Below are positions 50,517-59,527 of a stretch of DNA of 64,000 nt, one piece after another. The notes beneath the pieces were generated by a model. That model was not told the DNA's origin. It ran no database searches and worked only from the letters and a program-made list of their open reading frames with translations. The stretch spans positions 62,001 to 126,000 of the forward strand of contig NZ_BAAAYO010000005.1 of NCBI RefSeq assembly GCF_039536325.1, given 5' to 3'. Positions within the stretch are counted from its first letter, which is position 1. The number at the start of each line of letters is the position of its first letter. Position numbers and translations under genes: made by a program. Source of the stretch: Paenibacillus_AB hodogayensis (GTDB taxonomy: Bacteria > Bacillota > Bacilli > Paenibacillales > NBRC-103111).

Positions 50517-51914
50517 ATGGAACTGACGCCTGCCGGGCGCGAGCAGCGAGCGAATATGCTGCTGCGCGTGCTCGTCTTCACCTTGATTATTTCCGTCATG
50601 AACGCCTCGATGTTCAACGTCGCTTTGCCCGTCATCCGGGCGGAGTTCGGCCTCACGGCATCCCAGGTCAGCTGGATGCTTACCGGTTATATGATCGTTT
50701 ACGCCATCGGCTCAGTCACGTTCGGGAAGCTGGCCGACAAATACCGGCTGAAAGATTTGCTCACTTACGGGCTGCTGGCCTTCGCCCTTGGATCGATTAT
50801 CGGCTTGGCCGCCACGGAGTTTTGGATGGTTATCGCGGGAAGACTGTTTCAGGCCGCTGGAGCCTCCGTCATCCCGGCTACGGCGATGATTGTGCCGGTC
50901 CGTTACTTTTCCCCGGAGAAGCGGGGTAGAGCGCTCGGGATGACGGCCGTCGGCCTGTCGCTCGGAGCCGCGCTCGGACCGATCGTATCCGGGATCGTAT
51001 CCGGCTTGGTGAGTTGGCGTTATTTGTTCGCTTTGTCGATCTTGGCTCTGTTCGTGCTGCCTTTCTTCCGCAAATATTTGGACGACGAGACGGGCGCCGC
51101 CAAAAGCATCGATTATATCGGCGGTCTGACTCTGGCCGGCACGGTGGCCTCCCTGCTGCTGGCGATTACGCAGGGCAGCTGGCTCTTATGCGTTCTTGGC
51201 GCTCTGCTGCTCGCGCTGTTCCTGCTGCGCATCCGGACTGCCGCCGAGCCGTTCGTCCAGCCGTCGCTTTTCCGTAACAAAGCTTACGCGCTTGGGCTGG
51301 GCATCGCCTTCGTGCTCACCGGGCTTAACTTCGGCATTCCGTTCATGGCACCGCAGTTTTTGGCCGCCTTGAATCATCTGACGCCTCTGTCCGTGGGCTT
51401 TGTTCTGTTCCCTTCGGCGATCTGTGCGGCGCTGCTGGGCAAAAGGGGAGGCAGGTTGGCCGACGAGAAGGGCAACCGCTACTTGTTCGCGATCGCGGCC
51501 GTCTCGATTTTGTTCAGCTTTATCGCGATGTCCTCGGTCGTGGGGTTGTCGCCGGTTTGGGTCGCTTGCTTGATGATCTTCGGCACGGTCGGGCAGTCGT
51601 TTATTCAGATCGCGATGTCCAACACGATCTCGCGTACGCTTGCGAAGGAGCAGACGGGCGTCGGCATGGGGTTGTACGCGATGCTCAACTTCATCGCCGG
51701 AGCGACCGCTACCACTTTGATCGGCAAAGCGATGGACGCTGGCAACGCTTCATTCCGGCTTAACCCGTTTGCGCCGGCGGAGGGGCTGCTTTACAGCAAT
51801 ATCCTTGTTTTACTCGGGGGACTGATCATCGTCGCGACAGTCGTATACATGGCGCAATTCCGCTCCGCGGCGCCGATTCCGGCAGCGGCTGTGAGCGGCA
51901 AGCCTTCCAAATAA
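50517..51914 (+). CDS. MFS drug exporter, 14-helix DHA2 type (TetL/TetK-like)
   Basis: A 465-residue transporter with about 14 membrane helices. Motif A appears as G-K-L-A-D-K-Y-R-L-K, and helix 5 has the antiporter motif G-x-x-x-G-P-x-x-S-G (L-G-A-A-L-G-P-I-V-S-G). The opening N-V-A-L-P-V-I-R-A-E-F and S-W-M-L-T-G-Y resembles TetL/TetK proteins, but tetracycline as substrate is not implied. GCGAGGTA precedes the ATG. A second exporter follows under its own promoter. Confidence 0.85.
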   Translation: MELTPAGREQRANMLLRVLVFTLIISVMNASMFNVALPVIRAEFGLTASQVSWMLTGYMIVYAIGSVTFGKLADKYRLKDLLTYGLLAFALGSIIGLAATEFWMVIAGRLFQAAGASVIPATAMIVPVRYFSPEKRGRALGMTAVGLSLGAALGPIVSGIVSGLVSWRYLFALSILALFVLPFFRKYLDDETGAAKSIDYIGGLTLAGTVASLLLAITQGSWLLCVLGALLLALFLLRIRTAAEPFVQPSLFRNKAYALGLGIAFVLTGLNFGIPFMAPQFLAALNHLTPLSVGFVLFPSAICAALLGKRGGRLADEKGNRYLFAIAAVSILFSFIAMSSVVGLSPVWVACLMIFGTVGQSFIQIAMSNTISRTLAKEQTGVGMGLYAMLNFIAGATATTLIGKAMDAGNASFRLNPFAPAEGLLYSNILVLLGGLIIVATVVYMAQFRSAAPIPAAAVSGKPSK

Positions 51915-51943
51915 ACGTGCCAGACCTGAAGTGTACAGGACTG

Positions 51944-51972
51944 TTGACAGCCTCCGGGAATGGGAGTATGAT
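51944..51972 (+). promoter_or_regulatory. Sigma-A promoter of the second MFS exporter
   Basis: TTGACA (51944-51949), 17-bp spacer, TATGAT (51967-51972). Confidence 0.8.
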
Positions 51973-52041
51973 AATCCCTTATTCAATATATATAGGTCGA
52001 TCGCGCAGATCGATTGTGGAAGCGGAGTGGGAGAAAACAGG

Positions 52042-53499
52042 ATGAGTGAACAGAAGCATTTGCAGAACGCCCGGTTTTGGCCGGTCATGATCGCCATCTT
52101 TTTCGGTTCGTTTATATCGACATTGGCGACAAGCACGATCAACATCGCATTGCCGATGTTGCAGCAGCATTTTGAAACAAGTTTAGGCACGATTCAGTGG
52201 ACGCTGACCGGCTTCATGCTGGCGATGGGCACGATCGCGCCGATTACCGGCTATTTGGGCGAGCGCTTCAGCTACAAGCGTTTGTATTTGTTCGCATTGC
52301 TCGGTTTTACCTTGGCTTCCTTCTTATGCGCATTTGCCTGGAGCCCGGGTTCGCTTGTCGTATTCCGCATTATGCAGGGCGCGTTCAGCGGCTTGATCGT
52401 CCCCGCGACCATGACGATTATTTATCAGGTGATCCCGCGCGAGAAGCAGGCGATGGCGATCGGCCTATGGGGCGTATCGGCTATGCTGGCGCCTGCGATC
52501 GGCCCGACGTTCGCCGGTTGGCTGCTGGAAAGCTGGAGCTGGCAATGGCTGTTCTGGATCAACATACCGGTCGGTCTGATCTCGCTCTTCTTCGTATACC
52601 GATTTATTCCGTATTACCGGTTGAACGTGCCGAAATCGTTCGACCTGGCCGGCTTCGTGACGGTTACGATCGGCAGCGCCTCGCTGCTCGTCGCTTTGGG
52701 TCAGGGCCATGCCTGGGGCTGGGGCTCGGTTAAAATCATCTCGCTCTTTATCATCGGCACGGTGTTCCTGCTGCTGTTCATCTGGCGCGAGCTGACGGCC
52801 GAGACGCCTCTGCTCGATTTGCGCGTGCTGGCCAACGGCCGCTACACGCTGACGTTGATCGTTATCAGCATTCTGACGATCAGTCTGTACTCCGGCATGC
52901 TGCTCATTCCGGTATTTTTGCAAAACATCCAGCACGTCACGCCGATGGAAACCGGCCTGATCCTGCTGCCGGCTTCGCTGGTCATGGCGCTGATGATGCC
53001 GATCGTCGCGAAGATTTACGAAAAGGTTGGTCCGCGCTGGCTGCTCACCACGGGCATTCTGCTGCTGGGTATCGGTACGCTGGCTTTGAGCTGGCTTAGC
53101 GTCAGCGTCTCTCACGCGTACATTCTCGTATGGATGATCGTGCGCAACATGGGCATCGCGATGGTGATGATGCCGGGGAGCAACGCCGGCATGGAGCGCA
53201 TTCCGGCTCATCTGGCGGGCCACGCTTCCTCGATGTCGAACTGGACGCGTAACGTATTCGGCTCGTTCTCGATCGCCATCTTTACTTCGTTGCTGGCGTC
53301 GTACTCGACCGGACATGCGACGGATATCGTCAAAAGCGGCGTGACCGATAAGATGCAAATCCAGCTGCTGTCCTTCACGATGAGCGTCAACGACGTATTC
53401 CTGATCGCTACGTTCATTGCCCTTGTGGCGCTTCCGATCAGTCTGACGATCGGCAAGCTGAAGCCGAAGGTCGTCTCCGAACAAAAAGTGGTTGCCTAA
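52042..53499 (+). CDS. MFS multidrug exporter, DHA2 type (EmrB/QacA-like)
   Basis: A 485-residue 14-helix exporter. It shows the DHA2 features T-S-T-I-N-I-A-L-P-M-L, Q-W-T-L-T-G-F-M-L-A, G-E-R-F-S-Y-K-R (motif A) and the motif C stretch A-P-A-I-G-P-T-F-A-G in helix 5. It resembles LmrB/EmrB transporters. It has its own promoter and terminator, so it is separate from the exporter before it. GTGGGAG precedes ATG 52042. Confidence 0.87.
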   Translation: MSEQKHLQNARFWPVMIAIFFGSFISTLATSTINIALPMLQQHFETSLGTIQWTLTGFMLAMGTIAPITGYLGERFSYKRLYLFALLGFTLASFLCAFAWSPGSLVVFRIMQGAFSGLIVPATMTIIYQVIPREKQAMAIGLWGVSAMLAPAIGPTFAGWLLESWSWQWLFWINIPVGLISLFFVYRFIPYYRLNVPKSFDLAGFVTVTIGSASLLVALGQGHAWGWGSVKIISLFIIGTVFLLLFIWRELTAETPLLDLRVLANGRYTLTLIVISILTISLYSGMLLIPVFLQNIQHVTPMETGLILLPASLVMALMMPIVAKIYEKVGPRWLLTTGILLLGIGTLALSWLSVSVSHAYILVWMIVRNMGIAMVMMPGSNAGMERIPAHLAGHASSMSNWTRNVFGSFSIAIFTSLLASYSTGHATDIVKSGVTDKMQIQLLSFTMSVNDVFLIATFIALVALPISLTIGKLKPKVVSEQKVVA

Positions 53500-53506
53500 A
53501 AACATC

Positions 53507-53537
53507 AATGGCGGAAACCCCGGTTTCCGCCATTTTT
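53507..53537 (+). terminator. Intrinsic terminator after the MFS exporter
   Basis: AATGGCGGAAAC pairs perfectly with GTTTCCGCCATT with a four-base loop; TTT follows. Confidence 0.88.
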
Positions 53538-53617
53538 CCGTTCCCGGCTACATATTGTATAACGGAGGCCGGGCGTTGGACAGACGTCCCGCCGCCCTGT
53601 CGCTGCGAAGGTTAATT

Positions 53618-53626
53618 TGCTATAAT
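53618..53626 (+). promoter_or_regulatory. Extended -10 promoter of the AI-2E family gene
   Basis: TGC directly followed by a perfect TATAAT (53621-53626); weak -35, as is usual for extended -10 promoters. Confidence 0.6.
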
Positions 53627-53676
53627 GAAACCGTTAAGGAACGGCCACGCTACTTTCGAAAGATGGTTGGTGCGAT

Positions 53677-54774
53677 ATGATGCCTCAAACGAAATTTTTC
53701 CGGATCGGCTACGGAATTTTGCTGGTCTTCCTGATCATTTGGGTAGGGGTAAAAATCAACTTTATTTTTTACCCGCTTCAGGTGCTCGTCCAGACGTTGT
53801 TCTCGCCGCTCCTGCTTTCGGGAATTTTGTTTTATTTGCTCCGACCGCTCGTCAACCTGCTCGTTAGCAAGCGTATCCCGAAATCGCCGGCCATCCTGAT
53901 CGTCTATTTGGGCTTCGCCCTCGTCGTGACGCTGATCGTCATCTTCGTCGCGCCAGTGCTCAAGCGGCAGTTCACGGAGCTGATCAACAGTTTGCCCGTG
54001 CTGATCCACACCGTCGTCGTCAAAAGCCAGGAGTTGGTGGAAAGCGAATGGTTCGCCCGGTTCACCGACAGCTTTAACGTCGATTTCAATAAAATGTCCG
54101 AGAAAGTATCGGACTATCTCGTTCTCGGCTTCAATCTGCTCAGCGCCAACTTCAAGTCGGTGATCGGCTTTGTCGCCAACGTCTTTTTTCTCGCCGTTAC
54201 GGTGCCGTTCATCTTGTTCTACTTGCTCAGGGACGGGGATAAAATCCGCGAAGGGCTGCTGAAGCTGCTGCCCAAAGGACGCAAGAAAAGCATCCGCGAC
54301 ATTTTGGACAAAATGGACGAGACGGTCAGCTTATACATACGCGGGCAAATTATCGTCGCCTTTATCGTCGGCGTGCTCTGCTTGCTCGGCTATCTGATCA
54401 TCGGCGTCGACTACGCCTTCCTTCTGGCGCTGGCCGCCATGATCACCAACGTTATTCCTTATGTGGGGGCCTTCCTCGCTGCGGTACCGGCTATATTGGT
54501 CGCCATGGTCGATTCCCCGTTCATGGTCGTGAAAGTCATTATCGTATCGATTATCGCCCAACAGATCGAAGGCAACCTGATTTCGCCGCAAATCATGGGC
54601 AAGCAGTTGGAAATCCATCCTTTGACGATTCTGCTGTTGCTGCTAGTCGTAGGCAGTCTGGTCGGTCCGCTCGGTATGCTGGTGGCGGTTCCCGTCTATG
54701 CGGTGGCCAAAATCGTCATCGTGCACATTTACGGCTTGCTGCAGCTTCGTTTTAATCCCCCGGGCAACGATTGA
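53677..54774 (+). CDS. AI-2E family transporter
   Basis: A 365-residue membrane protein with about eight helices and a long extracytoplasmic or cytoplasmic loop (residues 90-150), as in the AI-2E (formerly PerM) family. The conserved end P-Q-I-M-G-K-Q-L-E-I-H-P is present. Relatives export small molecules or exchange ions; the name does not prove autoinducer transport. ATG 53677 and 53680 are both possible; the ribosome binding site is weak. Confidence 0.88.
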   Translation: MMPQTKFFRIGYGILLVFLIIWVGVKINFIFYPLQVLVQTLFSPLLLSGILFYLLRPLVNLLVSKRIPKSPAILIVYLGFALVVTLIVIFVAPVLKRQFTELINSLPVLIHTVVVKSQELVESEWFARFTDSFNVDFNKMSEKVSDYLVLGFNLLSANFKSVIGFVANVFFLAVTVPFILFYLLRDGDKIREGLLKLLPKGRKKSIRDILDKMDETVSLYIRGQIIVAFIVGVLCLLGYLIIGVDYAFLLALAAMITNVIPYVGAFLAAVPAILVAMVDSPFMVVKVIIVSIIAQQIEGNLISPQIMGKQLEIHPLTILLLLLVVGSLVGPLGMLVAVPVYAVAKIVIVHIYGLLQLRFNPPGND

Positions 54775-54870
54775 GCCTTCCGGCCGGGATGAATCCCATT
54801 ATACCGGTCAGACAGCGGCGGAAAGCAAAGCGGATGGGCCGCGTTCAACCGGTTGAGGAGTTGCGCTGAC

Positions 54871-56310
54871 ATGATTACTACGCAAAATTTGTATTCGCTG
54901 CTCTCCTTGTTCAATTTGCTTCTGGCCGCAACGGTTATTTTTTTGGAAAGACGCAACGTCGGAGCAACCTGGGCATGGCTGATGGTGCTGTTTTTTTTGC
55001 CGGGTGTCGGGTTTATTCTATATTTGTTCCTCGGGCAAAATCTGAGCCGGCGCAAAATTTACAAAATCAAGGAAGAGCAGCGCGAATTTATTCAGCATTT
55101 GACGGATCGGCAAAAGCAGGACATCCGTCAGATTCATTTTCACGATCCGACGATGATCCATTACCAGGATATGATCTATATGAACCTGGCCAGCGCCCGT
55201 TCGCTGTATACGCAGGATAACGATATCGAGATTTTTACCGAAGGCAACGGCAAGTTCGCTTCGTTGCTCGCGGCGATCGGCGAGGCGAAGCATCACATTC
55301 ATCTCATGTATTACATCGTCAAGGACGACGGCCTCGGCCGGACTTTGATTGGAGCGCTGGCAAAGAAAGCACGAGAAGGCGTACAGGTGCGCTTTTTGTA
55401 CGACCCTGTCGGCAGCTCCGGGCTCTCCAAGCGGTATTTCCGTCTGCTGACGGAGGCGGGAGGCCGATCGGCCGCGTTTTTCCCATCGAAAATTCCGTAT
55501 TTGAACTTCCGGCTCAACTACCGCAATCACCGCAAGCTGGCGATTATCGACGGTTCCATCGGCTATATCGGGGGCTTGAACGTCGGCGACGAATACCTTG
55601 GTCTGGACAAGAGGTTCGGGGATTGGCGGGACACGCATCTGAAGGTGCGGGGCGGGGCGGTGTTCCAGATGCAGACGCAGTTCGTGCTCGACTGGAACTT
55701 GTCATCGGACAACAAGATCGGGGATTTGGCCCCGTATTTTCCGGAGGCATCCCATCCCGGCAAGGTCGGCGTACAGATCGTGGCGAGCGGGCCGAACAAC
55801 GACAAGGAGCAGATCAAGAAGGCGTATATTAAAATGATTCACGCTGCCAAGCAAAGCGTCTGGATTCAAACTCCGTACTTCGTGCCCGACGAAAGCTTGA
55901 TGACCGCCTTGAAAATGGCCGCGTTATCCGGCGTCGACGTCCGTATTATGCTGCCGGGCAAGCCGGATCACCCGCTTGTGTATTGGGCGTCTACCTCCTA
56001 CCTGGGGGAGTTGCTGACGGTCGGCGTGAAATGCTATTTGTACGACAAAGGCTTCCTGCACGCCAAGACGATCGTCGTGGACGGCCGGATTGCTTCGGTC
56101 GGGACCGCGAACATCGATTTGCGCAGCTTCAAGCTGAATTTCGAGGTGAACGCCGTTCTGTACGATACGGGGACGGCTGCCAAGCTGCAAAGTATTTTTA
56201 CCGAGGATCAGCATAACAGCAAGCTGCTGACAGAAGAAGTATACCGGAAGCGCCCGCTGTTCAAACGTTTTCTGGAGTCGTGCGCGCGCCTGCTTTCGCC
56301 GATCCTGTAA
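54871..56310 (+). CDS. cls: Cardiolipin synthase
   Basis: The 479-residue enzyme joins two phosphatidylglycerol molecules to cardiolipin and glycerol in the cytoplasmic membrane. It has two N-terminal helices and two HKD phospholipase-D motifs: H-R-K-L-A-I-I-D (His220 region) and H-A-K-T-I-V-V-D (His397 region). Length is normal for bacterial Cls. GAGGAG lies 10 bases before ATG 54871. Confidence 0.94.
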   Translation: MITTQNLYSLLSLFNLLLAATVIFLERRNVGATWAWLMVLFFLPGVGFILYLFLGQNLSRRKIYKIKEEQREFIQHLTDRQKQDIRQIHFHDPTMIHYQDMIYMNLASARSLYTQDNDIEIFTEGNGKFASLLAAIGEAKHHIHLMYYIVKDDGLGRTLIGALAKKAREGVQVRFLYDPVGSSGLSKRYFRLLTEAGGRSAAFFPSKIPYLNFRLNYRNHRKLAIIDGSIGYIGGLNVGDEYLGLDKRFGDWRDTHLKVRGGAVFQMQTQFVLDWNLSSDNKIGDLAPYFPEASHPGKVGVQIVASGPNNDKEQIKKAYIKMIHAAKQSVWIQTPYFVPDESLMTALKMAALSGVDVRIMLPGKPDHPLVYWASTSYLGELLTVGVKCYLYDKGFLHAKTIVVDGRIASVGTANIDLRSFKLNFEVNAVLYDTGTAAKLQSIFTEDQHNSKLLTEEVYRKRPLFKRFLESCARLLSPIL

Positions 56311-56462
56311 ACCGTCTCTCGGAGTGTCGGCAAAGGCCGGTTTTGCACAAATGAAGAGGGAGGGCTGACTGACGGCCCCCCCTTGGAGTCACGCCCCCTC
56401 AGGCAGCGGATAAGCGGCCGCCCCTTCTTCGCTGCGCGAACGGGCCGCCGGTCGCTCCATGC

Positions 56463-56678
56463 TTACGGCTTCCTCATCTCAAAAAACTCGCAGAGCTGCC
56501 GCGAATGGTAGGCGAGCTCGCTTACCCCCGACTGGATGACGACAATGTCGTCGTCGAAACGAATAATGACCCCTCCCGAATCGATCATATGATCGTCCCT
56601 GAACACCCGTATCGTGATTTCCTGATCCATCGCTTCCTGCAAATCCTGCTCGGTCGTCAATCGGCGGTTACGTGCCAT
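56463..56678 (-). CDS. Small conserved-looking hypothetical protein
   Basis: A 71-residue minus-strand product beginning A-R-N-R-R-L-T-T-E-Q-D-L-Q-E and continuing with a beta-rich part (E-I-T-I-R-V-F-R-D-D, I-I-R-F-D-D-D-I-V-V-I-Q-S-G-V). It looks like a folded small beta domain, perhaps Sm- or Hfq-like in size and strand pattern, but no motif confirms that. GGGAAGGGAG lies about 13 bases before the start. Function unknown. Confidence 0.65.
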   Translation of the reverse strand: MARNRRLTTEQDLQEAMDQEITIRVFRDDHMIDSGGVIIRFDDDIVVIQSGVSELAYHSRQLCEFFEMRKP

Positions 56679-56968
56679 TGGTGGTGTTGCACTCCCTTCC
56701 CGGAATCGGCAGTATCTTCGTCTATTGTACCAGAGGGGAAAAGCGGAGAGCCAGCTTTGCGGCCAAGCTCCGGACAGACCCGGCTTTCGGTTACCGCAAT
56801 GCCGGGCTCTCGCCCGCTCCGGAGGCGCCGCACCGGTGTAGCGGACGGCCGCTTCTTGCGGGCGGACCGTTTTACTCCCGCGCCCGGGATAGTGTACAAT
56901 GGAACAGATTGAGGCTAAACAAGCAGAGGCGGAAGCCGTCTTATTAGCAAATAGGGGGAACGGGCATC

Positions 56969-57976
56969 ATGCGTTGGCACGAAATTACGATACATACGCG
57001 CGAGGAAATTACCGAACTGATCGCCAGCGGCTTTCATGAGATGGGCGCAGGCGGCGTGACGATCGAGGAGTCGGGGACGCTGGCGAAGCAGCGGGATACG
57101 TCGTTCGGTCAATTGTACGATACGCCGTTGAACGATATTCCCGAAGGGGAAGCGATCGTGCAGGCTTATTTTGCCGATCCGGAAGACGTCGAGGCGCTTG
57201 TCCGCCAACTGGAGGAGCATGTCCGGTTCGTGAGAGACGAGTTGGACTACGATGTGGGCAAAGCGACCATATCGGTACGCGAAGTCGACGAAGAGGACTG
57301 GGCGCATTCGTGGAAGCAATACTACAAGCCGATGCGCGTCTCCGACCGGCTGACGATCAAGCCGACTTGGGAGAGCTACGAGCCCGAGAGTGCGGACGAG
57401 ATGATTATCGAGCTGGACCCGGGCATGGCGTTCGGCACGGGAACGCATCCGACGACGTCTCTCTGCCTGCGGACGCTGGAGCGGGAAGTGGAGCCCGGTA
57501 TGGAGTTGATCGATGTGGGCACCGGCTCCGGCGTGCTGGCGATTGCGGCCGCCAAGCTGGGCGCCGCTCGCGTGCTGGCGCTCGATCTGGATCCCGTCGC
57601 GGTTATTAGCGCGACCGAGAACGTGCAGCTGAACGGAGTCGGAGACCGCGTCGCCGTGATGGAAAGCGATCTGCTGGGCGTGCTGCGGGGAGCCGGACTG
57701 GCGCGCGGCGAAGACGGCGAGGGCGCGGAGAAGGCGGCGGACATCGGAATACGGCTGCCGGTAAAGCTCGTTGTCGCCAATATTTTGGCGGAAGTGATCC
57801 TGCTGTTCGTTCAGGACGTGTATGACGTACTGGAGAGCGGAGGGGTCTACATTACATCCGGTATTTACAAAAACAAGGAAGAGGCCGTCGCGCAAGGATT
57901 GCGGCAAGCAGGCTTCGACATCGAGCGCATCGAACGCGATCAGGACTGGGTTGCGATCGTAGCGAAGAAGCGATAA
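56969..57976 (+). CDS. prmA: Ribosomal protein L11 methyltransferase
   Basis: The 335-residue enzyme methylates ribosomal protein L11. It has the N-terminal substrate domain (W-H-E-I-T-I-H-T at the start), E-D-W-A-H-S-W-K, G-M-A-F-G-T-G-T-H-P-T-T, and the SAM motif D-V-G-T-G-S-G-V-L-A-I-A. A charged insertion (A-R-G-E-D-G-E-G-A-E-K) of about 20 residues precedes the V-A-N-I-L motif. GGGGGAACGGG precedes the ATG. In most relatives it follows dnaJ directly; here it starts a separate group. Confidence 0.95.
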   Translation: MRWHEITIHTREEITELIASGFHEMGAGGVTIEESGTLAKQRDTSFGQLYDTPLNDIPEGEAIVQAYFADPEDVEALVRQLEEHVRFVRDELDYDVGKATISVREVDEEDWAHSWKQYYKPMRVSDRLTIKPTWESYEPESADEMIIELDPGMAFGTGTHPTTSLCLRTLEREVEPGMELIDVGTGSGVLAIAAAKLGAARVLALDLDPVAVISATENVQLNGVGDRVAVMESDLLGVLRGAGLARGEDGEGAEKAADIGIRLPVKLVVANILAEVILLFVQDVYDVLESGGVYITSGIYKNKEEAVAQGLRQAGFDIERIERDQDWVAIVAKKR

Positions 57977-57988
57977 GGAGGGAACCGG

Positions 57989-58663
57989 ATGGAAGGCTTG
58001 AACAGCTTTCTGCGTTATCCGCTGGAGGAGCTACCGTTTATTCTGATCGTGCTCGTGCTCGCTTTCACGGTGCACGAGTTCGCCCATGCTTACTCCGCTT
58101 ACAAATTCGGCGATCCGACCGCCAAAAATCTCGGACGGGTGACGCTGAATCCGCGCGTGCATCTGGACGTGCTCGGGACGATTCTGATCCTGATCGCTGG
58201 GTTCGGCTGGGCGAAGCCGGTGCCGGTCAATCGCGGCAATTTCAAAAACCCGCGGCTGATGGGTATTATCGTGTCGGCCGTCGGGCCGCTCAGCAATTTG
58301 CTGCTGGCGTTTATCGGGCTGGTGCTTTACCATATTTTTTCTTCCACGGGCGTGCTCGACGGAGCCTCGGCGGGAGTCGTCAAGGCGATCGACTTGTTTT
58401 TGCGGCGGTTGATCGAGCTGAATGTGGTTTTGTTCATTTTTAACCTGATTCCGCTCCCGCCGCTGGACGGCTACCGGATTATCGAAGATTTGGCGCCGCT
58501 GCATATCCGGATGAAAATGGCGCAAAATGAACAATGGGGCATTTTTGTCTTTTTATTGATCGTCTTCATTCCGCCGCTTTCCCGCGTGACCATTCAGCCT
58601 TTGTTCCAGCTGGGCGGGGACCTAATCTATGCGATGAGCCGCTTCATCTCCATCTTCATATAG
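57989..58663 (+). CDS. Site-2 protease family intramembrane metalloprotease (M50)
   Basis: A 224-residue membrane protein with the zinc motif H-E-F-A-H in helix 1 and the distal N-L-I-P-L-P-P-L-D-G motif giving the third ligand. It belongs to the short, PDZ-less M50 group (RseP/YwhC-like). Its substrate is unknown. AAGGAGGGAACC precedes the ATG, 12 bp after prmA, so they are co-transcribed. Confidence 0.92.
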   Translation: MEGLNSFLRYPLEELPFILIVLVLAFTVHEFAHAYSAYKFGDPTAKNLGRVTLNPRVHLDVLGTILILIAGFGWAKPVPVNRGNFKNPRLMGIIVSAVGPLSNLLLAFIGLVLYHIFSSTGVLDGASAGVVKAIDLFLRRLIELNVVLFIFNLIPLPPLDGYRIIEDLAPLHIRMKMAQNEQWGIFVFLLIVFIPPLSRVTIQPLFQLGGDLIYAMSRFISIFI

Positions 58664-58760
58664 CGGAGGCGGCCTTGCGGTCCTATTCGCAAACAGTAGA
58701 AATCCGCGGGGAAACGTTGTATGATGGAGGACGACACGTTTACGCTAGAAGGAGTAAGAC

Positions 58761-59522
58761 ATGCAACGATACTTTGTACCGCCCGCGCAGCTGACCGATG
58801 GCGAAGCGATCGTGACCGGGGATGACGCCCATCACATCGCGACCGTCATGCGGGCGCGCGTCGGCGATTCGATGATAGTCAGCGACGGGACGAGCCGCGA
58901 GGCGCTCGCCGTCATTGCCGAGCTAGGCAAAGGCCGGGTGACGGCCAAGGTGGCCGAATGGCTGCCGATGAACGCCGAGCCGGCCATACGCGTAACGATC
59001 GCCCAGAGCTTACCGAAGGGCGACAAGATGGAGACGATTATTCAGAAAGGGACGGAAGTCGGCGCCGTCCGATTTGTCCCTTTCCTTTCCGAACGCACGG
59101 TCGTGCAGTACGACGCCAAGAAAGAAGCGAAACGGCTGGAGCGCTGGGGCAAAATTGCCAAGGAAGCGGCGGAGCAGGCGCACCGCAACCGGGTTCCGGC
59201 CGTGGACGCGCCGCGGTCGTGGAAGGAGCTGCTGCAGTCGGTCCGCGAGGCCGATGCGGCTTTGTTTTGCTACGAGAAGGAACAAGGCTCGATGCTCAAG
59301 GAAGCGGTGCAGCGAGCCATCGCTTCCCATGGCGGCGCGGACGGCATGAACATTCTGCTCATCGTCGGACCCGAGGGCGGGTTTTCCGAGCGGGAAGCCG
59401 AGGAGGCCGAAGCCGCCGGCTGCGTGCCGGTCCGGCTCGGGGCTCGCATTATGCGTACGGAGACGGCCGGGGTTGTCGGATTGACGTGTCTGCTGTACGA
59501 AGCAGGAGAGATGGGAGGCTGA
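58761..59522 (+). CDS. rsmE: 16S rRNA (uracil-1498-N3)-methyltransferase
   Basis: A 253-residue SPOUT-class methyltransferase that modifies U1498 of 16S rRNA. It opens with Q-R-Y-F-V-P, has D-D-A-H-H-I-A-T-V-M-R, and the knot motifs I-V-G-P-E-G-G-F-S and L-G-A-R-I-M-R-T-E-T-A. AGAAGGAGTAAG precedes the ATG. Confidence 0.95.
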   Translation: MQRYFVPPAQLTDGEAIVTGDDAHHIATVMRARVGDSMIVSDGTSREALAVIAELGKGRVTAKVAEWLPMNAEPAIRVTIAQSLPKGDKMETIIQKGTEVGAVRFVPFLSERTVVQYDAKKEAKRLERWGKIAKEAAEQAHRNRVPAVDAPRSWKELLQSVREADAALFCYEKEQGSMLKEAVQRAIASHGGADGMNILLIVGPEGGFSEREAEEAEAAGCVPVRLGARIMRTETAGVVGLTCLLYEAGEMGG

Positions 59523-59527
59523 TTCGA

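Noticed and set aside
50517..53499. The two MFS exporter genes as one tandem duplication
   Set aside because: They differ in motifs (TetL-like versus EmrB-like) and have separate control signals, so recent duplication is unlikely.
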